Assembly: GCA_037178625.1 (NCBI GenBank) | Contig: CM074144.1 | Coordinates: forward strand, 1,488,001 to 1,552,000 | Length of the DNA: 64,000 nucleotides | Source of the DNA: Skeletonema tropicum | Lineage: Eukaryota > Bacillariophyta > Thalassiosirophyceae > Thalassiosirales > Thalassiosiraceae | Direction: 5' to 3' | Shown: positions 1 through 11,100 of the stretch, in pieces | Position numbering within the stretch: position 1 is the stretch's first letter | Layout of the letters: each line of letters opens with the position of its first letter | Position numbers and translations under genes: made by a program | Notes under the pieces: generated by a model | The model's database searches: none | Told to the model about the DNA's origin: nothing | The model's input: only the letters and a program-made list of their open reading frames with translations

Positions 1-144
1 ATGCAGAGCTATCAAAGGCCTGCAAAGTTCTTTGAAACTATTTATTGTTTACAAGAGGAACAGCCTCAAGAATGCAATGACAAATCGTACGTCAGCACGT
101 CTGCAGCATACAATCCTGTCTTTGAAAGACATGCTATTCACTAG
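1..144 (+). pseudogene. 3' end of a second AdoMetDC-aminopropyltransferase gene (partial)
   Basis: In frame 1 this codes for the C-terminal end of the same protein as the intact gene at 5319-7694; base 1 corresponds to base 7515. Three substitutions separate the copies, all upstream of base 145. One turns AAG into TAG at 142-144, so this copy ends 13 residues earlier than the intact one. The lost residues lie in a poorly conserved tail beyond the catalytic domain, so the truncated copy could still work if its body, outside the window, is intact. It is therefore either a slightly shortened paralogue or a pseudogene. Confidence 0.7.
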
Positions 145-353
145 CCAATCAAATCTGCTCTTGCTCATAGCAGTGCCTGAATTCCGTGTGAATTTCATCC
201 TCCAACGTCGTTTTAGTTTTAGTAGTTTAGAAGTAGGTTTGGGAAAGAGAACGGTTGCAAATGTATAGATTTGACAGGCTAGCTGTCAACGAAGTAGGAG
301 CAAATTTCGCCCTCTGAAACCCTAAGTACTTATAAAATTTCTCTGTGTTTATT
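1..353 (+). repeat. Duplicated gene 3' end and 3' UTR, left copy
   Basis: Bases 1-353 match 7515-7867 with only three mismatches (about 99% identity), covering the last codons and about 170 bases of 3' UTR. Identity stops exactly where the poly(T) run of the minus-strand retrotransposon begins. The 3' UTR part is perfectly conserved, so the duplication is recent. Confidence 0.95.
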
Positions 354-416
354 TTTTTTTTTTTTTTTAAGATAAATAAGTGATTAGTTTAGGATGGTAT
401 TCAGGAGCTGTTTACT

Positions 417-441
417 GGGCAAGCTGGATCTGAACTTGCCC
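417..441 (-). other. Hairpin in retrotransposon 3' UTR (7-bp stem)
   Basis: GGGCAAG at 417-423 pairs perfectly with CTTGCCC at 435-441 across an 11-base loop. It lies about 50 bases upstream of the poly(A) tail in element orientation, where 3' structures of non-LTR elements are recognised by their own reverse transcriptase. Function is inferred from position only. Confidence 0.6.
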
Positions 442-453
442 ATTTTAGGTAAT

Positions 454-507
454 AAGAGGAGTGCAGTCTAGGTATCTCTAGTTCAGTGGCAAGTCCGCAC
501 TCCTCTT
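454..507 (-). other. Hairpin in retrotransposon 3' UTR (11-bp stem)
   Basis: AAGAGGAGTGC at 454-464 pairs perfectly with GCACTCCTCTT at 497-507, leaving a 32-base loop. It sits next to the 7-bp hairpin at 417-441 in the same 3' UTR. Confidence 0.6.
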
Positions 508-625
508 GTCACCTGTGCTAGGTGATGGTATGTTCCTCCTCCCTCCTACTCTCAACTGCCTCTCGACAGGTGAGAGTGAGAGTCCTCACTCAACCTCTGC
601 CACCGCAGGGGTGGGGGAGAGGGGA

Positions 626-3600
626 TTACTCCCCACTCCAGGTGTGCCAGTTGGACATCCCCGGCCCATTCTCAATGAGTGGCCGGATGCGGTGGTGCCT
701 GTCCCTACTCCCTCTGAGCAGGAGGGAGTTTGCCCGGACTAGGGCAAGGGACATGCGTACCCGCACATAGAATATCATCTGGCTACGCTGACGCTCCCAC
801 TTTTCAGCTAAGTGTGTACCCAGTTGACGCATCGCATTCAAGGCCTCTCTACCTGGCATTCCATCAGCCGTGAAGCAGAGGGGGGTGAAGTCCCGACGTC
901 GTTCAAGACAAGCTGCCTTGTACTTGCGGATTTTCTCCCTCTCTTGTTGCCTCAAGACAGCCGAAGGCGCCTTGTTGCGGTAGGAGCGGCAGTCCGCGTC
1001 GGTGATGCGAGTGTCAAAGACAGTTCGACGCTGTCTCTTCCAGAAGTGGGAGACCATCACATCTCCACGCTCTTCCGTTGTTGTCACTGGGGTCGACCCA
1101 TCAGTTGCGTTGTGTTGTTGCGTGGTATTTTCAGCCTCTGCTGCGGCAGCAGCCTCTGCCTCTGCAGCAGTGCGTTGAGTACTAGTGTAGATAAAGGGTT
1201 CGTACTCAACGTCACCGGGAGTAAAGGCTTGCTTGCACAAGGAGCCAAATTCTCTCGTAACATCATTGTGGCGGCAATGGACGAGACCGCCCACCTTGCA
1301 TTGGAGAGCATGTTCCACCGTCATTTTTGCACCACATCCATCGCATAGGTCTGACAAATCCATCGGCTTCAGGTTGTACCGGAGACGTACGTTGTCTCGA
1401 AACTCTTCAGCCGATAGGATCGTGCCATTGAGGCGGTTTGGGACAGCCGTCAGCCAACATCCAGTCTCACAGATCCGTTCCAACCTCCTCTTATCACCTG
1501 GTTTCTCTCTCCCCCACTGGGTGAGATGGTACTCAGCATCAAGCTTCTTCGCTTCCTGCGATCCAATTTTAGCCATCATAGCTGAGTACTGGTGGGTTTT
1601 CGGGCACAGTTCCCGACGATTGACCAGCGTTTCAACCAGGTGTTCCACCGCTTGTCGCGACGTTTTGAAGCAATCCTCAGATTGTTCCACAGGGAACCGG
1701 ATTGCTAAGCCTGCATGTTTCACACTAAGGGAAAGCAGGTGTCGCAACTCTCCAGATAATTCCGAAGGGGAGATGCCAAAGAGAGGTGGGATAAATTTCT
1801 CTCTAATGGCAACCTCAATCGGAGCAAGAAGGGGCCCCACGTTTGGCACAATGCGCGATAAGTATGTCCATTCATTCTGAAGAGACAGTACAAAACCTGC
1901 ATAGGCTGCCTGGGGTTGTGTGTAGGCACATTTGCCAAGGACTTCCACGCAATATACCCACTGTTCCACTTTCTTCTTGACCCACTCCTCCTTCTCAGCT
2001 GCATCACCATACACTCCACCAAGGTATCGGTGGTGGCGTCCATAATTCAGTTCCGAGATGCCAGCCGCTTCAAAGGCTGCTCGTGCAGCATCCTCATCTT
2101 GCGGCATACAAATGTAGTGGGATTTATCTGGTTCGGGATAGTATCCAACATAGGGCCCCCTTTCTTTGAGAAGCTGAAGCATAGTAGCGTTATCGAGTGC
2201 AGTACCGGCACCGCCGAGATCATCAGCGTACCAAGGTTGGAGAGCTCCAGGGACTTTTTCCCTTAACCATTCCGCTAGTGGCATCAGGGCGATGCCATAG
2301 CACACCATAGACAGGCAGCACCCCTGCGTGATGCCCTCCTTGCACGCAATGACAGTAGGGTCTTCTCCCATTTCATTCCGCATAAAGCAAAGGCTATGGT
2401 GTCGATAGCGGTTGAAAGCCATCGTTGCGAGTGGGGGGCATCGATGGTATACCTCCCACAACATGTTGTATCGATTGAGTTCATTGAAAGCATTGCGAGC
2501 ATCCACTAGGAGGAGGCCATAGCCACTCTCTGGGATGTAGTGCGAGTTTTCCGTGTCAGGTTGGATGGGATATTCAGGGAAGGGTGGGGGTGTTGGGTCA
2601 GAGCTCGCCTCCTCAGTTGAGGCATCCGCCGGTGGCTCTTCATTCTGACTTGAACTCTCCATCTCACTATCATCTGACCCATCTCCATCACCTCCGTCGT
2701 CTCCATCTCTGATCTCCGTCTCCGGCTTATTCGCCGCTCTTCGCATGTTCAGCCACCCACCCAATTCTGGAAATACTTCCAGAATGGCATGAGTTGCACC
2801 TTCAATGCCCGCCTGAAGTCCAGCACAGAGTTGGACGTTGTTGCAGGCGTCCCGCGCTCGCTCTTTGCACAGATCAAGGATTGTTCCAGAGATCAGCCGC
2901 ATCCAGATTTCACCACAGCCCAAAGGGCGGACTCCGGGCTCCTTATCCACTGCAAGCAGACGCACGTGGTTGAGGGCTCGGATTTTGGCATAATCCGGTT
3001 GTGCGCATCCAAGCCATGTAGCCCACTCCGCCATTTCAACTCGTAGAGCATCAGAAGCTGCTCCGTGTCGGGTGAGCCACGCTTTTAGCATTATACCATC
3101 CACTCCAGAAGGGCCTGCAGCCCCATGAAGTTTGCTAGAGCGACTCTCAATGTGATCCGAATCGACATAAACAAAAGCAACTACATCCTCTTCCTCGAAG
3201 TCCAGGGGTTTCTGGAAAACGAGGGGGTCCCCTTCAGCTGGAGTCACAGGGGAGGGGAACTTTGACCTCAGGACATCAATGACTGGCTCCCCCGTCTTGG
3301 AGTCAAGGTCAGTTGGCTTGTACAGACCACCTTGACCTCGGTCCGTCACCTCCCGAACTGCCTTCCGAATGTGACCATTTTGAAGTGTAGATGCAAATCG
3401 ACGAGCCTGCGACTCGCCTATCCCATTGTCTCCCATGGGACGACCCCCCAATCGTCCCGATTGTCCTTCAACTTCCACTGCTATAACCAGCGACAGAATA
3501 TCTCCTTTCTCCCAGAGGTCAAGACGAGTTGTGATCAACTTTTTGATGTCTGCGCTCTTGGAGCATCCCCTCTTGCGTGTGAGGATACAAGCAGGGAACA

Positions 3601-5140
3601 TGAGAGCTCTTTCTGCATTCATTTTGCCCTCTCGGACATTTTTGAATTCGGTTGTAAGAATATTGAGAAACCGAGCGCCAACTTTGTTGCGGTAGACCTC
3701 ATAAAACGGAGCAATACTTTTCACCACCCTGGAATAGAGTTTCTGGTAGTATCTGTCATCCACTGCAGATAGTTGGCCGTGTAGATGAGTGCCATCATTC
3801 TGATGGATTGTATCACCATACACACTAATAAGTTTGCGGTCTGACCATGAAAGGGGTTGAAGTTTATCATCCTTCTTTGCAATTTGACCGCCGATCGCCG
3901 TGATCGCATCCTCCGTAAGCTCTTTCCTCGACATAATACCCTCTATCCCTCCTGTGCCATCATCCTTCCCGCCTTCTCCACTTTCCTCTGAGCTTGAATC
4001 CTTCCCTGTCGTCTCCTCATTCTCATCCTCATCCTCCTCTTCCACTCCTGCTGTCTCCTCAGGGGAGGCAGCTGTTCCGTCATTATCATCCTCCTCATCC
4101 GTCTCCGGCCACGTCTGATCTCCATTTCTCAACCTCAATCTGAAATCAAGTTCACCCGGTTTCCCCCTCCTCTGGAGAAGTGAAAACTGGTTGATGCAAC
4201 AAGATCCATGGCTGGGGTCCTGCTCTGAGCCGTAGAAAAGCTCCGGTGGTAGCGGTCCACGGACACCGTGGGCAATATTGTCCACGATCAAACCGGCTGC
4301 CTCGGTACTATCGATTGTGCCACAGTTTGTCAAATCAGGTCCCCTCTTCAAATTGTGCTCTTCTTCTGCATCTGAGGCATCATCAGTGGCCGAGTGGTCA
4401 CTGTATGATGAGTCGTCTGCTTCAGATATCTCCTCTCGTGAATCGTCATGGCCAGCTAGAGCGGACTGGTCATTTGAATCGGTTTCAACTTCAGTGTTTT
4501 GCGTTTCTTCAGATGGGTCAACCGCAGCAGTGTCAACAGCATCTGAGTCATGGCGTGGGGTGAAGTGATTCCGGATATCATCATGTGGCCTATTGTCCTC
4601 CTTAATGGCTTTTGCTTTTGCCTTAGATTCCTCTTCAGCCTTTTTCTTCAACAGCTTGCCACCATGGGGGTGCGGGAGAGTTACTGGTCCATTTGGGGTA
4701 TATTGGACCCGATCCTTCAGACTAGTCGAGTTTTGGCATCGCTTCTTGGTTCCAGGATCGCAACAAGTGCATAGTTGCTTCTTGATGGCACATGTGCACA
4801 AATTGGATTTGCAGGTAGAATCGATGGAGCATGAGCAGCAGGTGACTTCACGTGCAGGCTCTGTGCGCCTTCGCTTCTGACGGCTTTCCTCTGGGGACGT
4901 TTCTTCGATGGATAATCGTTGTCGACGGACTAGGGTAGTAGCTTCCGGCATATGATGATCGTGGGGATTTTCGCCATGGTCATTGGATTTGTAGACTGCC
5001 AATACCTCTCCGGGTGAAGAGTTTTTTGCAGGCTTCGCATCCAAACTAACGAAGTCCTCTGTAGAAGCGTACTGGCCTTTGGAAAGGTTAGTACGATGAT
5101 GCAAAGGTACTCCACGTTTGATGTAGAGTTCGTCAGCCAT
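626..5140 (-). CDS. Retrotransposon polyprotein: CXC-like domain, reverse transcriptase, zinc knuckle, restriction-like endonuclease
   Basis: A single 1504-residue ORF. Residues 101-137 form a Cys-rich block (C-C-x-C...S-x-C-x4-C-x-C...C-x-C-C...C-x-N) that resembles a tesmin/TSO1 CXC domain and may bind DNA. Long acidic low-complexity stretches follow. The reverse transcriptase palm has LLVDARNAFN, EGITQGCCLS and the active-site YADD at residues 971-974. A zinc knuckle of the form CDGC-x7-H-x4-C begins near residue 1265. The C-terminus carries GDVMV, FDTRITDAD and a later conserved Lys/Arg-rich block ending in FTPLCFTADG, the pattern of the PD-(D/E)XK restriction-like endonuclease in site-specific non-LTR elements. 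No apurinic-type endonuclease is visible. The ORF has no stops or frameshifts, so the copy may be young and possibly active. Confidence 0.88.
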   Translation of the reverse strand: MADELYIKRGVPLHHRTNLSKGQYASTEDFVSLDAKPAKNSSPGEVLAVYKSNDHGENPHDHHMPEATTLVRRQRLSIEETSPEESRQKRRRTEPAREVTCCSCSIDSTCKSNLCTCAIKKQLCTCCDPGTKKRCQNSTSLKDRVQYTPNGPVTLPHPHGGKLLKKKAEEESKAKAKAIKEDNRPHDDIRNHFTPRHDSDAVDTAAVDPSEETQNTEVETDSNDQSALAGHDDSREEISEADDSSYSDHSATDDASDAEEEHNLKRGPDLTNCGTIDSTEAAGLIVDNIAHGVRGPLPPELFYGSEQDPSHGSCCINQFSLLQRRGKPGELDFRLRLRNGDQTWPETDEEDDNDGTAASPEETAGVEEEDEDENEETTGKDSSSEESGEGGKDDGTGGIEGIMSRKELTEDAITAIGGQIAKKDDKLQPLSWSDRKLISVYGDTIHQNDGTHLHGQLSAVDDRYYQKLYSRVVKSIAPFYEVYRNKVGARFLNILTTEFKNVREGKMNAERALMFPACILTRKRGCSKSADIKKLITTRLDLWEKGDILSLVIAVEVEGQSGRLGGRPMGDNGIGESQARRFASTLQNGHIRKAVREVTDRGQGGLYKPTDLDSKTGEPVIDVLRSKFPSPVTPAEGDPLVFQKPLDFEEEDVVAFVYVDSDHIESRSSKLHGAAGPSGVDGIMLKAWLTRHGAASDALRVEMAEWATWLGCAQPDYAKIRALNHVRLLAVDKEPGVRPLGCGEIWMRLISGTILDLCKERARDACNNVQLCAGLQAGIEGATHAILEVFPELGGWLNMRRAANKPETEIRDGDDGGDGDGSDDSEMESSSQNEEPPADASTEEASSDPTPPPFPEYPIQPDTENSHYIPESGYGLLLVDARNAFNELNRYNMLWEVYHRCPPLATMAFNRYRHHSLCFMRNEMGEDPTVIACKEGITQGCCLSMVCYGIALMPLAEWLREKVPGALQPWYADDLGGAGTALDNATMLQLLKERGPYVGYYPEPDKSHYICMPQDEDAARAAFEAAGISELNYGRHHRYLGGVYGDAAEKEEWVKKKVEQWVYCVEVLGKCAYTQPQAAYAGFVLSLQNEWTYLSRIVPNVGPLLAPIEVAIREKFIPPLFGISPSELSGELRHLLSLSVKHAGLAIRFPVEQSEDCFKTSRQAVEHLVETLVNRRELCPKTHQYSAMMAKIGSQEAKKLDAEYHLTQWGREKPGDKRRLERICETGCWLTAVPNRLNGTILSAEEFRDNVRLRYNLKPMDLSDLCDGCGAKMTVEHALQCKVGGLVHCRHNDVTREFGSLCKQAFTPGDVEYEPFIYTSTQRTAAEAEAAAAAEAENTTQQHNATDGSTPVTTTEERGDVMVSHFWKRQRRTVFDTRITDADCRSYRNKAPSAVLRQQEREKIRKYKAACLERRRDFTPLCFTADGMPGREALNAMRQLGTHLAEKWERQRSQMIFYVRVRMSLALVRANSLLLRGSRDRHHRIRPLIENGPGMSNWHTWSGE

Positions 5141-5318
5141 GATGAAAAATTGGGGTGTAGGGTCAGCGCGATGGGTTTCTGTAACCTAGTTTCCGAGTGC
5201 ACAAAAGCCCAATTCAAAACAAATTTAACGTTCAGAGCAGCGCGTTTGTGAACGTCTTCTGCAATAAATTATCACATCAAATCATAATATCAATTAAACC
5301 TGAAGAGACCCAAAGAGC

Positions 5319-7694
5319 ATGTGTCGTCGGCCAAGTTTTATGCGTCGCTTCTCCGCGAGAGCTGCTGTTGCAATATGGCCTAACAAGCAGTATCCGTCAG
5401 GGTCGCCGTCGGGTTCTCATCGCTCGAACACTTCGTCTTCTGATCATGTTAATGAGTTCTATGCGAACGGAAACCTCTACCTTCCTGCTAAAACTCTTGT
5501 CGGTATCCTCGCTTTGTTCACCACAATTCCTTTCTTAATTGGATATTTTGGCCCTCTTCTTGCCCTTCGTGGGCTTGGTGTCAAGCAAACAGTTGTTCAT
5601 CAGGGAACGATTGTGTTGCCACCTCTACAAGTTGTGACAGAGCCGGAAGCAAGCAACGAAGAACGACTGCCTATCCCGTCTGTCTCTGAAGGAAAGCATG
5701 TTCCACTCACTCTGTATACCTCAAAGATGTTTCCATCCGCTGGCAGTGCAACAAGTCATACCGTCCAGATTGACCGCAGCTCATCTGCGTCTACGTTCCA
5801 ACAGGAGAGCAAGATTTCTGATTCTAATTCCATCTCACAAACACAAAATATATCCTATCAGCAACAAACAGTGGAATCAACCCTCGAAAATGGAGATAAT
5901 GAAGGAGAAGAATCTAATGACAACTCGCATGATTCTGATTTACATTTGCCAGCAGGACAGCATCTTTTAGTTGATATCAAAAACGTTGACTCGGAATTCT
6001 TAAATTCAGAACAACGTCTAGCTACTGCGATGGTTGAGTTGATCACTGAATCTCAACTAACGTTACTTTCATATCATTGCCAGTAAGTTTGCGATAGACA
6101 TTTTTTGAGTTTTTCACATGCGGATACACGATACACATGACATGACTACAACTAACATGTGATACACGTGGCACACGGCAAATTCTTCAACTAACATTGT
6201 TGTGCTCACTCATACATTACTTTCACTTCTAGCTCACTGGTACCAATTGGAGTAAGCTGTGCCGGAGTCTTACTTGAGTCTCACGTGGCATTTCATACGT
6301 GGCCATTACAGGGAGTAATTGTTTTGGATCTCTTCACTTGTGGCAGTGGTAAATTGATGCCGATCTTACCTCTAATTGAGAAGGTATTTGGAGTGCCAGC
6401 TGAAGGAGAAGATTCGGAAGATCCTGTCATGCTCTGGAGTCACAAGTTACGTGGATTCCGTGAGGGCTTTGTTCCTGACTATGACCCTGTAAGAAATCCT
6501 TTGGACTCTGATACGGGAAGATTTTTTACTGGACGTCATCACCAGGATGATATCAAAGTGCAAATTCTCTCTGCAAGTACTGACTTTCAAACAGTGGATG
6601 TGTATGATTTGATTGATCCCGCCACGCGGAATGTACAGAAGTTCCACAAGTCTCTTGAAGATGATGGCAGCTACGAGAGCCTGCACCCCGAACACTTCGG
6701 CCTCAATCGTGTTCTACTTCTTGATGGTGTGCTCCAAAGCACTCTCTTCGGAGATGCCCCATATCACGAGAGTATCGTTCATCCGGCCATGATTACTCAT
6801 CCTAATCCCAAGCGGGTTGCTATTATTGGAGGTGGAGAAGGAGCCACTTTGCGTGAGATTCTCAAGCACTCAACGGTTGAAAAAGCAGTCATGATTGAGA
6901 TCGATGAAGAGGTTGTAAGCTTGAGTAAAGACTATCTTCCTGAATGGCAGAATTGTTCAAGTATCGCACATCACGAGGGTCGTGATGCTTGGTGCTTCAA
7001 TGATACAAGAGCCGACCCTCGTTTTGAGGACGCTATGGCGTATTTCACTGACAACTTTTCACCCAACAAGGATGATGATTGTAATGAATCACCGTACGAA
7101 GTGATTGTGATGGATTGCTTAGATCCAAATGACAAAGTCGAATTCGCCGAGTTTCTGTACACAAGTGATGACTACATTCAGTCCCTACATAATGCTCTGG
7201 CAGACGATGGAATTCTCGTTGTCCAGGTTGGTCAAGCTCCTCTTCCTGACCAGGCAGCCGATGAGACGGGCGGCTTTGTCAATAGGTCAGAAATGATGAA
7301 AAAGTTGAATCAATATGGCTTCAAGAGTATCCACATCTACGATGAGTCGCACTCAGGTTTCTTCTCCTCATGGAGCACACTTCTCGCCTTCAAGGATGCT
7401 GCGACACGAGATAGGTGGTACCGTAGCCCAGCTGAGATCGAGCTAGATCTCAGCCGCCGCATCTTACCAACCAAGGAAGGGAAGAGTTCTCTTCGCTACT
7501 TTGACGGAGCTACGATGCAGAGCTATCAAAGGCCTGCAAAGTTCTTTGAAACTATTTATTGTTTACAAGAGGAACAGCCTCAAGAATGCAATGACAACTC
7601 GTACGTCAGCACGTCTGCAGCATACAATCCTGTCTTTGAAAGGCATGCTATTCACAAGCCAATCAAATCTGCTCTTGCTCATAGCAGTGCCTGA
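5319..7694 (+). CDS. Membrane-anchored AdoMet decarboxylase-aminopropyltransferase fusion
   Basis: Two exons, 5319-6082 and 6233-7694, with a 150-base GT-AG intron; the join keeps frame and gives 741 residues. Residues 58-84 form one hydrophobic segment, likely a membrane anchor, followed by a Ser/Asn-rich linker. A SpeD-type AdoMet decarboxylase domain follows (about 212-310): the self-cleavage Glu270-Ser271, His276 in ESHVAFHTWP, and Cys291 in DLFTCG are all present. The second half is an aminopropyltransferase with QSTLFGDAPYHE, the AdoMet loop GGGEG (454-458) and VMDCLDPND. The first domain would make decarboxylated AdoMet and the second would transfer its aminopropyl group to a polyamine. 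Such fusions are proposed to make the long-chain polyamines that help form diatom silica. The intron falls inside the decarboxylase domain. A second copy lies to the left. Confidence 0.88.
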
Positions 7695-7867
7695 ATTCCG
7701 TGTGAATTTCATCCTCCAACGTCGTTTTAGTTTTAGTAGTTTAGAAGTAGGTTTGGGAAAGAGAACGGTTGCAAATGTATAGATTTGACAGGCTAGCTGT
7801 CAACGAAGTAGGAGCAAATTTCGCCCTCTGAAACCCTAAGTACTTATAAAATTTCTCTGTGTTTATT
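7515..7867 (+). repeat. Duplicated gene 3' end and 3' UTR, right copy
   Basis: Partner of 1-353, with three mismatches in 353 bases. Here the sequence continues into unique DNA (aattgatgcacttg) instead of a poly(T) run. Confidence 0.95.
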
Positions 7868-8109
7868 AATTGATGCACTTGTGTTATTTAGCGTCAGGTC
7901 GGGGCAATTCTTCTACTTTCCACTCATGCAAGAATCCTTGAATCTTTGGCTTAATTGGGTAGCAATTGCAAAAATCACAACGGTTATGTTGGATACGTCA
8001 TCTATCAAAGCTGTCTTTCTTGATGAGGCTGCAAAAGTCACAGCGGCTATGATTCGTCATACTTATACAGCTGTTTTCACGGATTTTCGGATAGCCGTTC
8101 AAGTTTCGA
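7868..8109 (+). other. Interval without a recognisable gene
   Basis: An open frame from 7881 to 8126 (81 codons) runs into the left end of the transposon at 8110 and stops inside it. I recognise nothing in its product, so it is either chance or the remains of something cut by the insertion. Confidence 0.3.
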
Positions 8110-11100
8110 ATTCCTACGTATGTTAGGTACAAATGACGTAGTGAGTCTTATAAAAACCCATTGGGCCGATTTCTCCCAACTCACCCCTCAACAAGAGCCA
8201 CTCCGCGCAAAAAGATGCCAACCATGGCCAAATTCCGGAGCGTACTACGCACAACAAGTTGGATATTTGCTCAACCAAAAGGATAAATTAACCTCTCTTG
8301 CATGTCTAGATCCAAAATAGCCAATTAGGTTGACTAAAGATTGTAATCATGAACGATGGTAATACACTTTTTGAATACCTTTTCACACGGCTCATCAGTA
8401 AAAGTGACACTTATCGCGGCAGGTGGATTTGCGACCAGTCGTTGGTAGAGATATTGCACAGACACTATACGAATGTAGATAAAGACAATACCTTACGGAA
8501 CAAACTCGTGCAGCGTCTGAACAAGGCAGCCGGACCTTTCAACAGCAGCAATGTACACAAGATATACCACAAAAATTTCACAACATCATGTCCATTCAAT
8601 TCGTCATTACGCCGGATGGTGCACTATTACTACTTTGGAAAGGGAGAGAAAGTGCCCAACGAACCAATACGCGCAGCAGAGTTATTGTGCACAGAAATAG
8701 AACATATACAGAGTTACAGTGCAACTAATAATCGGCAGCGATCTTGCAACAAGCCGGAGCAAGTATCATTTCCCGACGATGGATGCGCTGGTAAGAAGAA
8801 GAACAAAAATAATGAGAACAAACGTAAAGAAGCAACAAAATCATCAGCGGCTGCACCAATTACTCCTACTCCACAAAAAAGAACAAGGCGCTCGCAACGA
8901 CTAGTTGAGCAGCAGCAGAGCCCTCTCGTGCCATTCGTCACCAACGTGGGTAGATTAGAGGATGAGAATAATCAAGTTGACGACGAAGATGAAGATGAAG
9001 ACGACGACAATAACAACAGCAGTGGCGATATAGACGGGGATAACAGCAGCAACAACCAGACTCCGAATATTATATGGCAGTCACCTGAAGCAGCAGCTCT
9101 CTTCGGATTTGACGAAGGTGCCGATGTGTACAACGGACTAGTGCAATTGGTTGAATCACTTACACTGGTGGGGCAATCAGCAAATGGATACGAAGAAGCA
9201 GGCGTCATTGACTTGCACGAAGATAGTAAATTGACAAAGCATGCCTTATTTGACTTACGCAATAAATGTTTATACCTCAGGGTTGCGTATTCAATAGCAC
9301 TTGCCGAGTATCGAGTTGGGTTTCCATTCCAAGCTTGTTGCGACAAAGCGGCAAGGCTGCTCAATGATTTAACACTGTTCAATGCAGCAACTGGTAGGAC
9401 AATCATGAATTGGAACCGTATCTTCCGCGTTAATCATCAATTTCCAAACCCCAACCCCTACGTCGCCAATGGTATCAAACGAAAGCCTACACTATTTGAG
9501 GTATTTCCGACAGCAGCAGTAGATGTGTCAAACTTCATACTTGACCATCTGGAACATTTCAGCGTTGAATTGCTGAGGGAACATTTTAACACAACAATGA
9601 TAAAGCAACTAAATGAAGAGGTGAAAACCAACATCAACTTTACCGAAGACTCAGAAGAATTTCAACTGGTTGACAGATATCTCAAAAATCCACCATCATA
9701 CTCAACGGTTGGGAGGTGGGTCGGATACCTTGGTTTCAAACGAGAGGTGTCAAAGAAATGCTACTACGTTGATGGCCATGAGTATGCCGAACAGATAGAG
9801 CATCGGTCTCGGTTAACAGACGAATATCTATCAGTGCTTGAACCACGATCTCATCGATGGGTTCATTTGTCACAGACCGAATTTGACGATTTGAAAACAG
9901 CGCTCGAAGATGACAAAGATGGCGAGAAGGCGAAGGACATGTTAGATAAGGTTGCTTATAAGTTCAAGGGAGTTGATGAAAAAGTATACTTTGAGTTTCA
10001 TGTGGACAAACACGTGCGTCTGCAGAAGATTGCAAACGATAAGTATGGAGCATTTGGAGGAAGAGTAAGCATAAGAAAGAAAGCTGAAGACAAACCTGTC
10101 ATCATCTTTGGCCAGGATGAGGCTATTTTTAATGCTTTTCTGTCGCGGACTCACCAGTGGGTTGATCCGAATGGAAGGAGGGCAATTATGCCGAAGACTG
10201 TTGGTGCTGGTATCATGATATCTGCGTTTCAATCGAGAGAATTGGGTTGGGGCATTCCTATCACCGAAGATCAGCTGAAGGAGATTAATGCTGCTAGAGC
10301 CAATCAAGAATACTTCGACAAGGCAGCGGCAATTGCCGTAAATGGTAACACAAAAAAGCAACCACTTGAATCGTCACCTGGGATTCTTAAGTTTGCATAC
10401 GGGAAGAACGGGTACTGGACAGGGAACCACACGATCCTGCAAACGGAAGATATAATAGATTGCGTAAAAGTAATACTCGGAGATGAGTATGAATATGTCT
10501 TTCTTTTTGATTCGAGCAGTGGTCATGCAAAGAAGCGTGTTGACGGTCTTGATGCAAAGGAAATGAACAAGAATTGGCACTCGACACCATCGCAAGCTAG
10601 GAACACCAAAATTGAACGGCAGGAGGAATTTGTCGGGCCATACTACGATGCATCCAATCCAGCAATGGTGACTATCGGTCAAGAACAAACGATGAACTTC
10701 ACCAGTGAAGATGTCGGCCCATTTTGGCTGACAGCAGAGGAACGTGAAAGACAACGGCACGACCGAGAGGTTGAAATACCAGAAGACAAGAGGAAAGAGC
10801 GACATAAGGTGAAGAAAGAGCTGATATCGGAGCTGATGGACACCGAGTGGGGGAAAAAGGAAGGAGAAATAAGGTTATGGAAGATGACACATGCTGAGCT
10901 AGCAAAAATGGCGCAAGCGTCTAGTATCGATATCAAAATAACACCTACCACCAAAATGATATATGGATGGGAGGGCAAGGGTAAGGGACTTCTGCAGATT
11001 GCGTATGAACGTGGCTGGATCGATATAGCAACCTTCAGAAAGGGCAGCTACCAAGTGATGAAGTATGATGATGAGGGTAACTTGGTTCCTGAGCTTTCCC

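Larger units (their letters stand above)
352..5200 (-). mobile_element. Non-LTR retrotransposon with restriction-like endonuclease
   Basis: The element reads on the minus strand. A 17-base T run at 352-368 is the poly(A) tail of the 3' end, followed by a roughly 255-base 3' UTR with two perfect hairpins and one long ORF (626-5140). The 5' end cannot be fixed and lies somewhere between 5141 and the gene start at 5319; 5200 is an estimate. I could not find a target-site duplication: the bases flanking the tail (ctctgtgttta) do not recur near 5150-5320. Confidence 0.8.

Noticed and set aside
1233..1880. 215-codon plus-strand ORF
   Set aside because: Shadow of the minus-strand retrotransposon coding frame, which has clear reverse transcriptase and endonuclease motifs.
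5141..5318. Possible target-site duplication for the retrotransposon
   Set aside because: The bases next to its poly(A) tail (ctctgtgttta) do not recur in this stretch.
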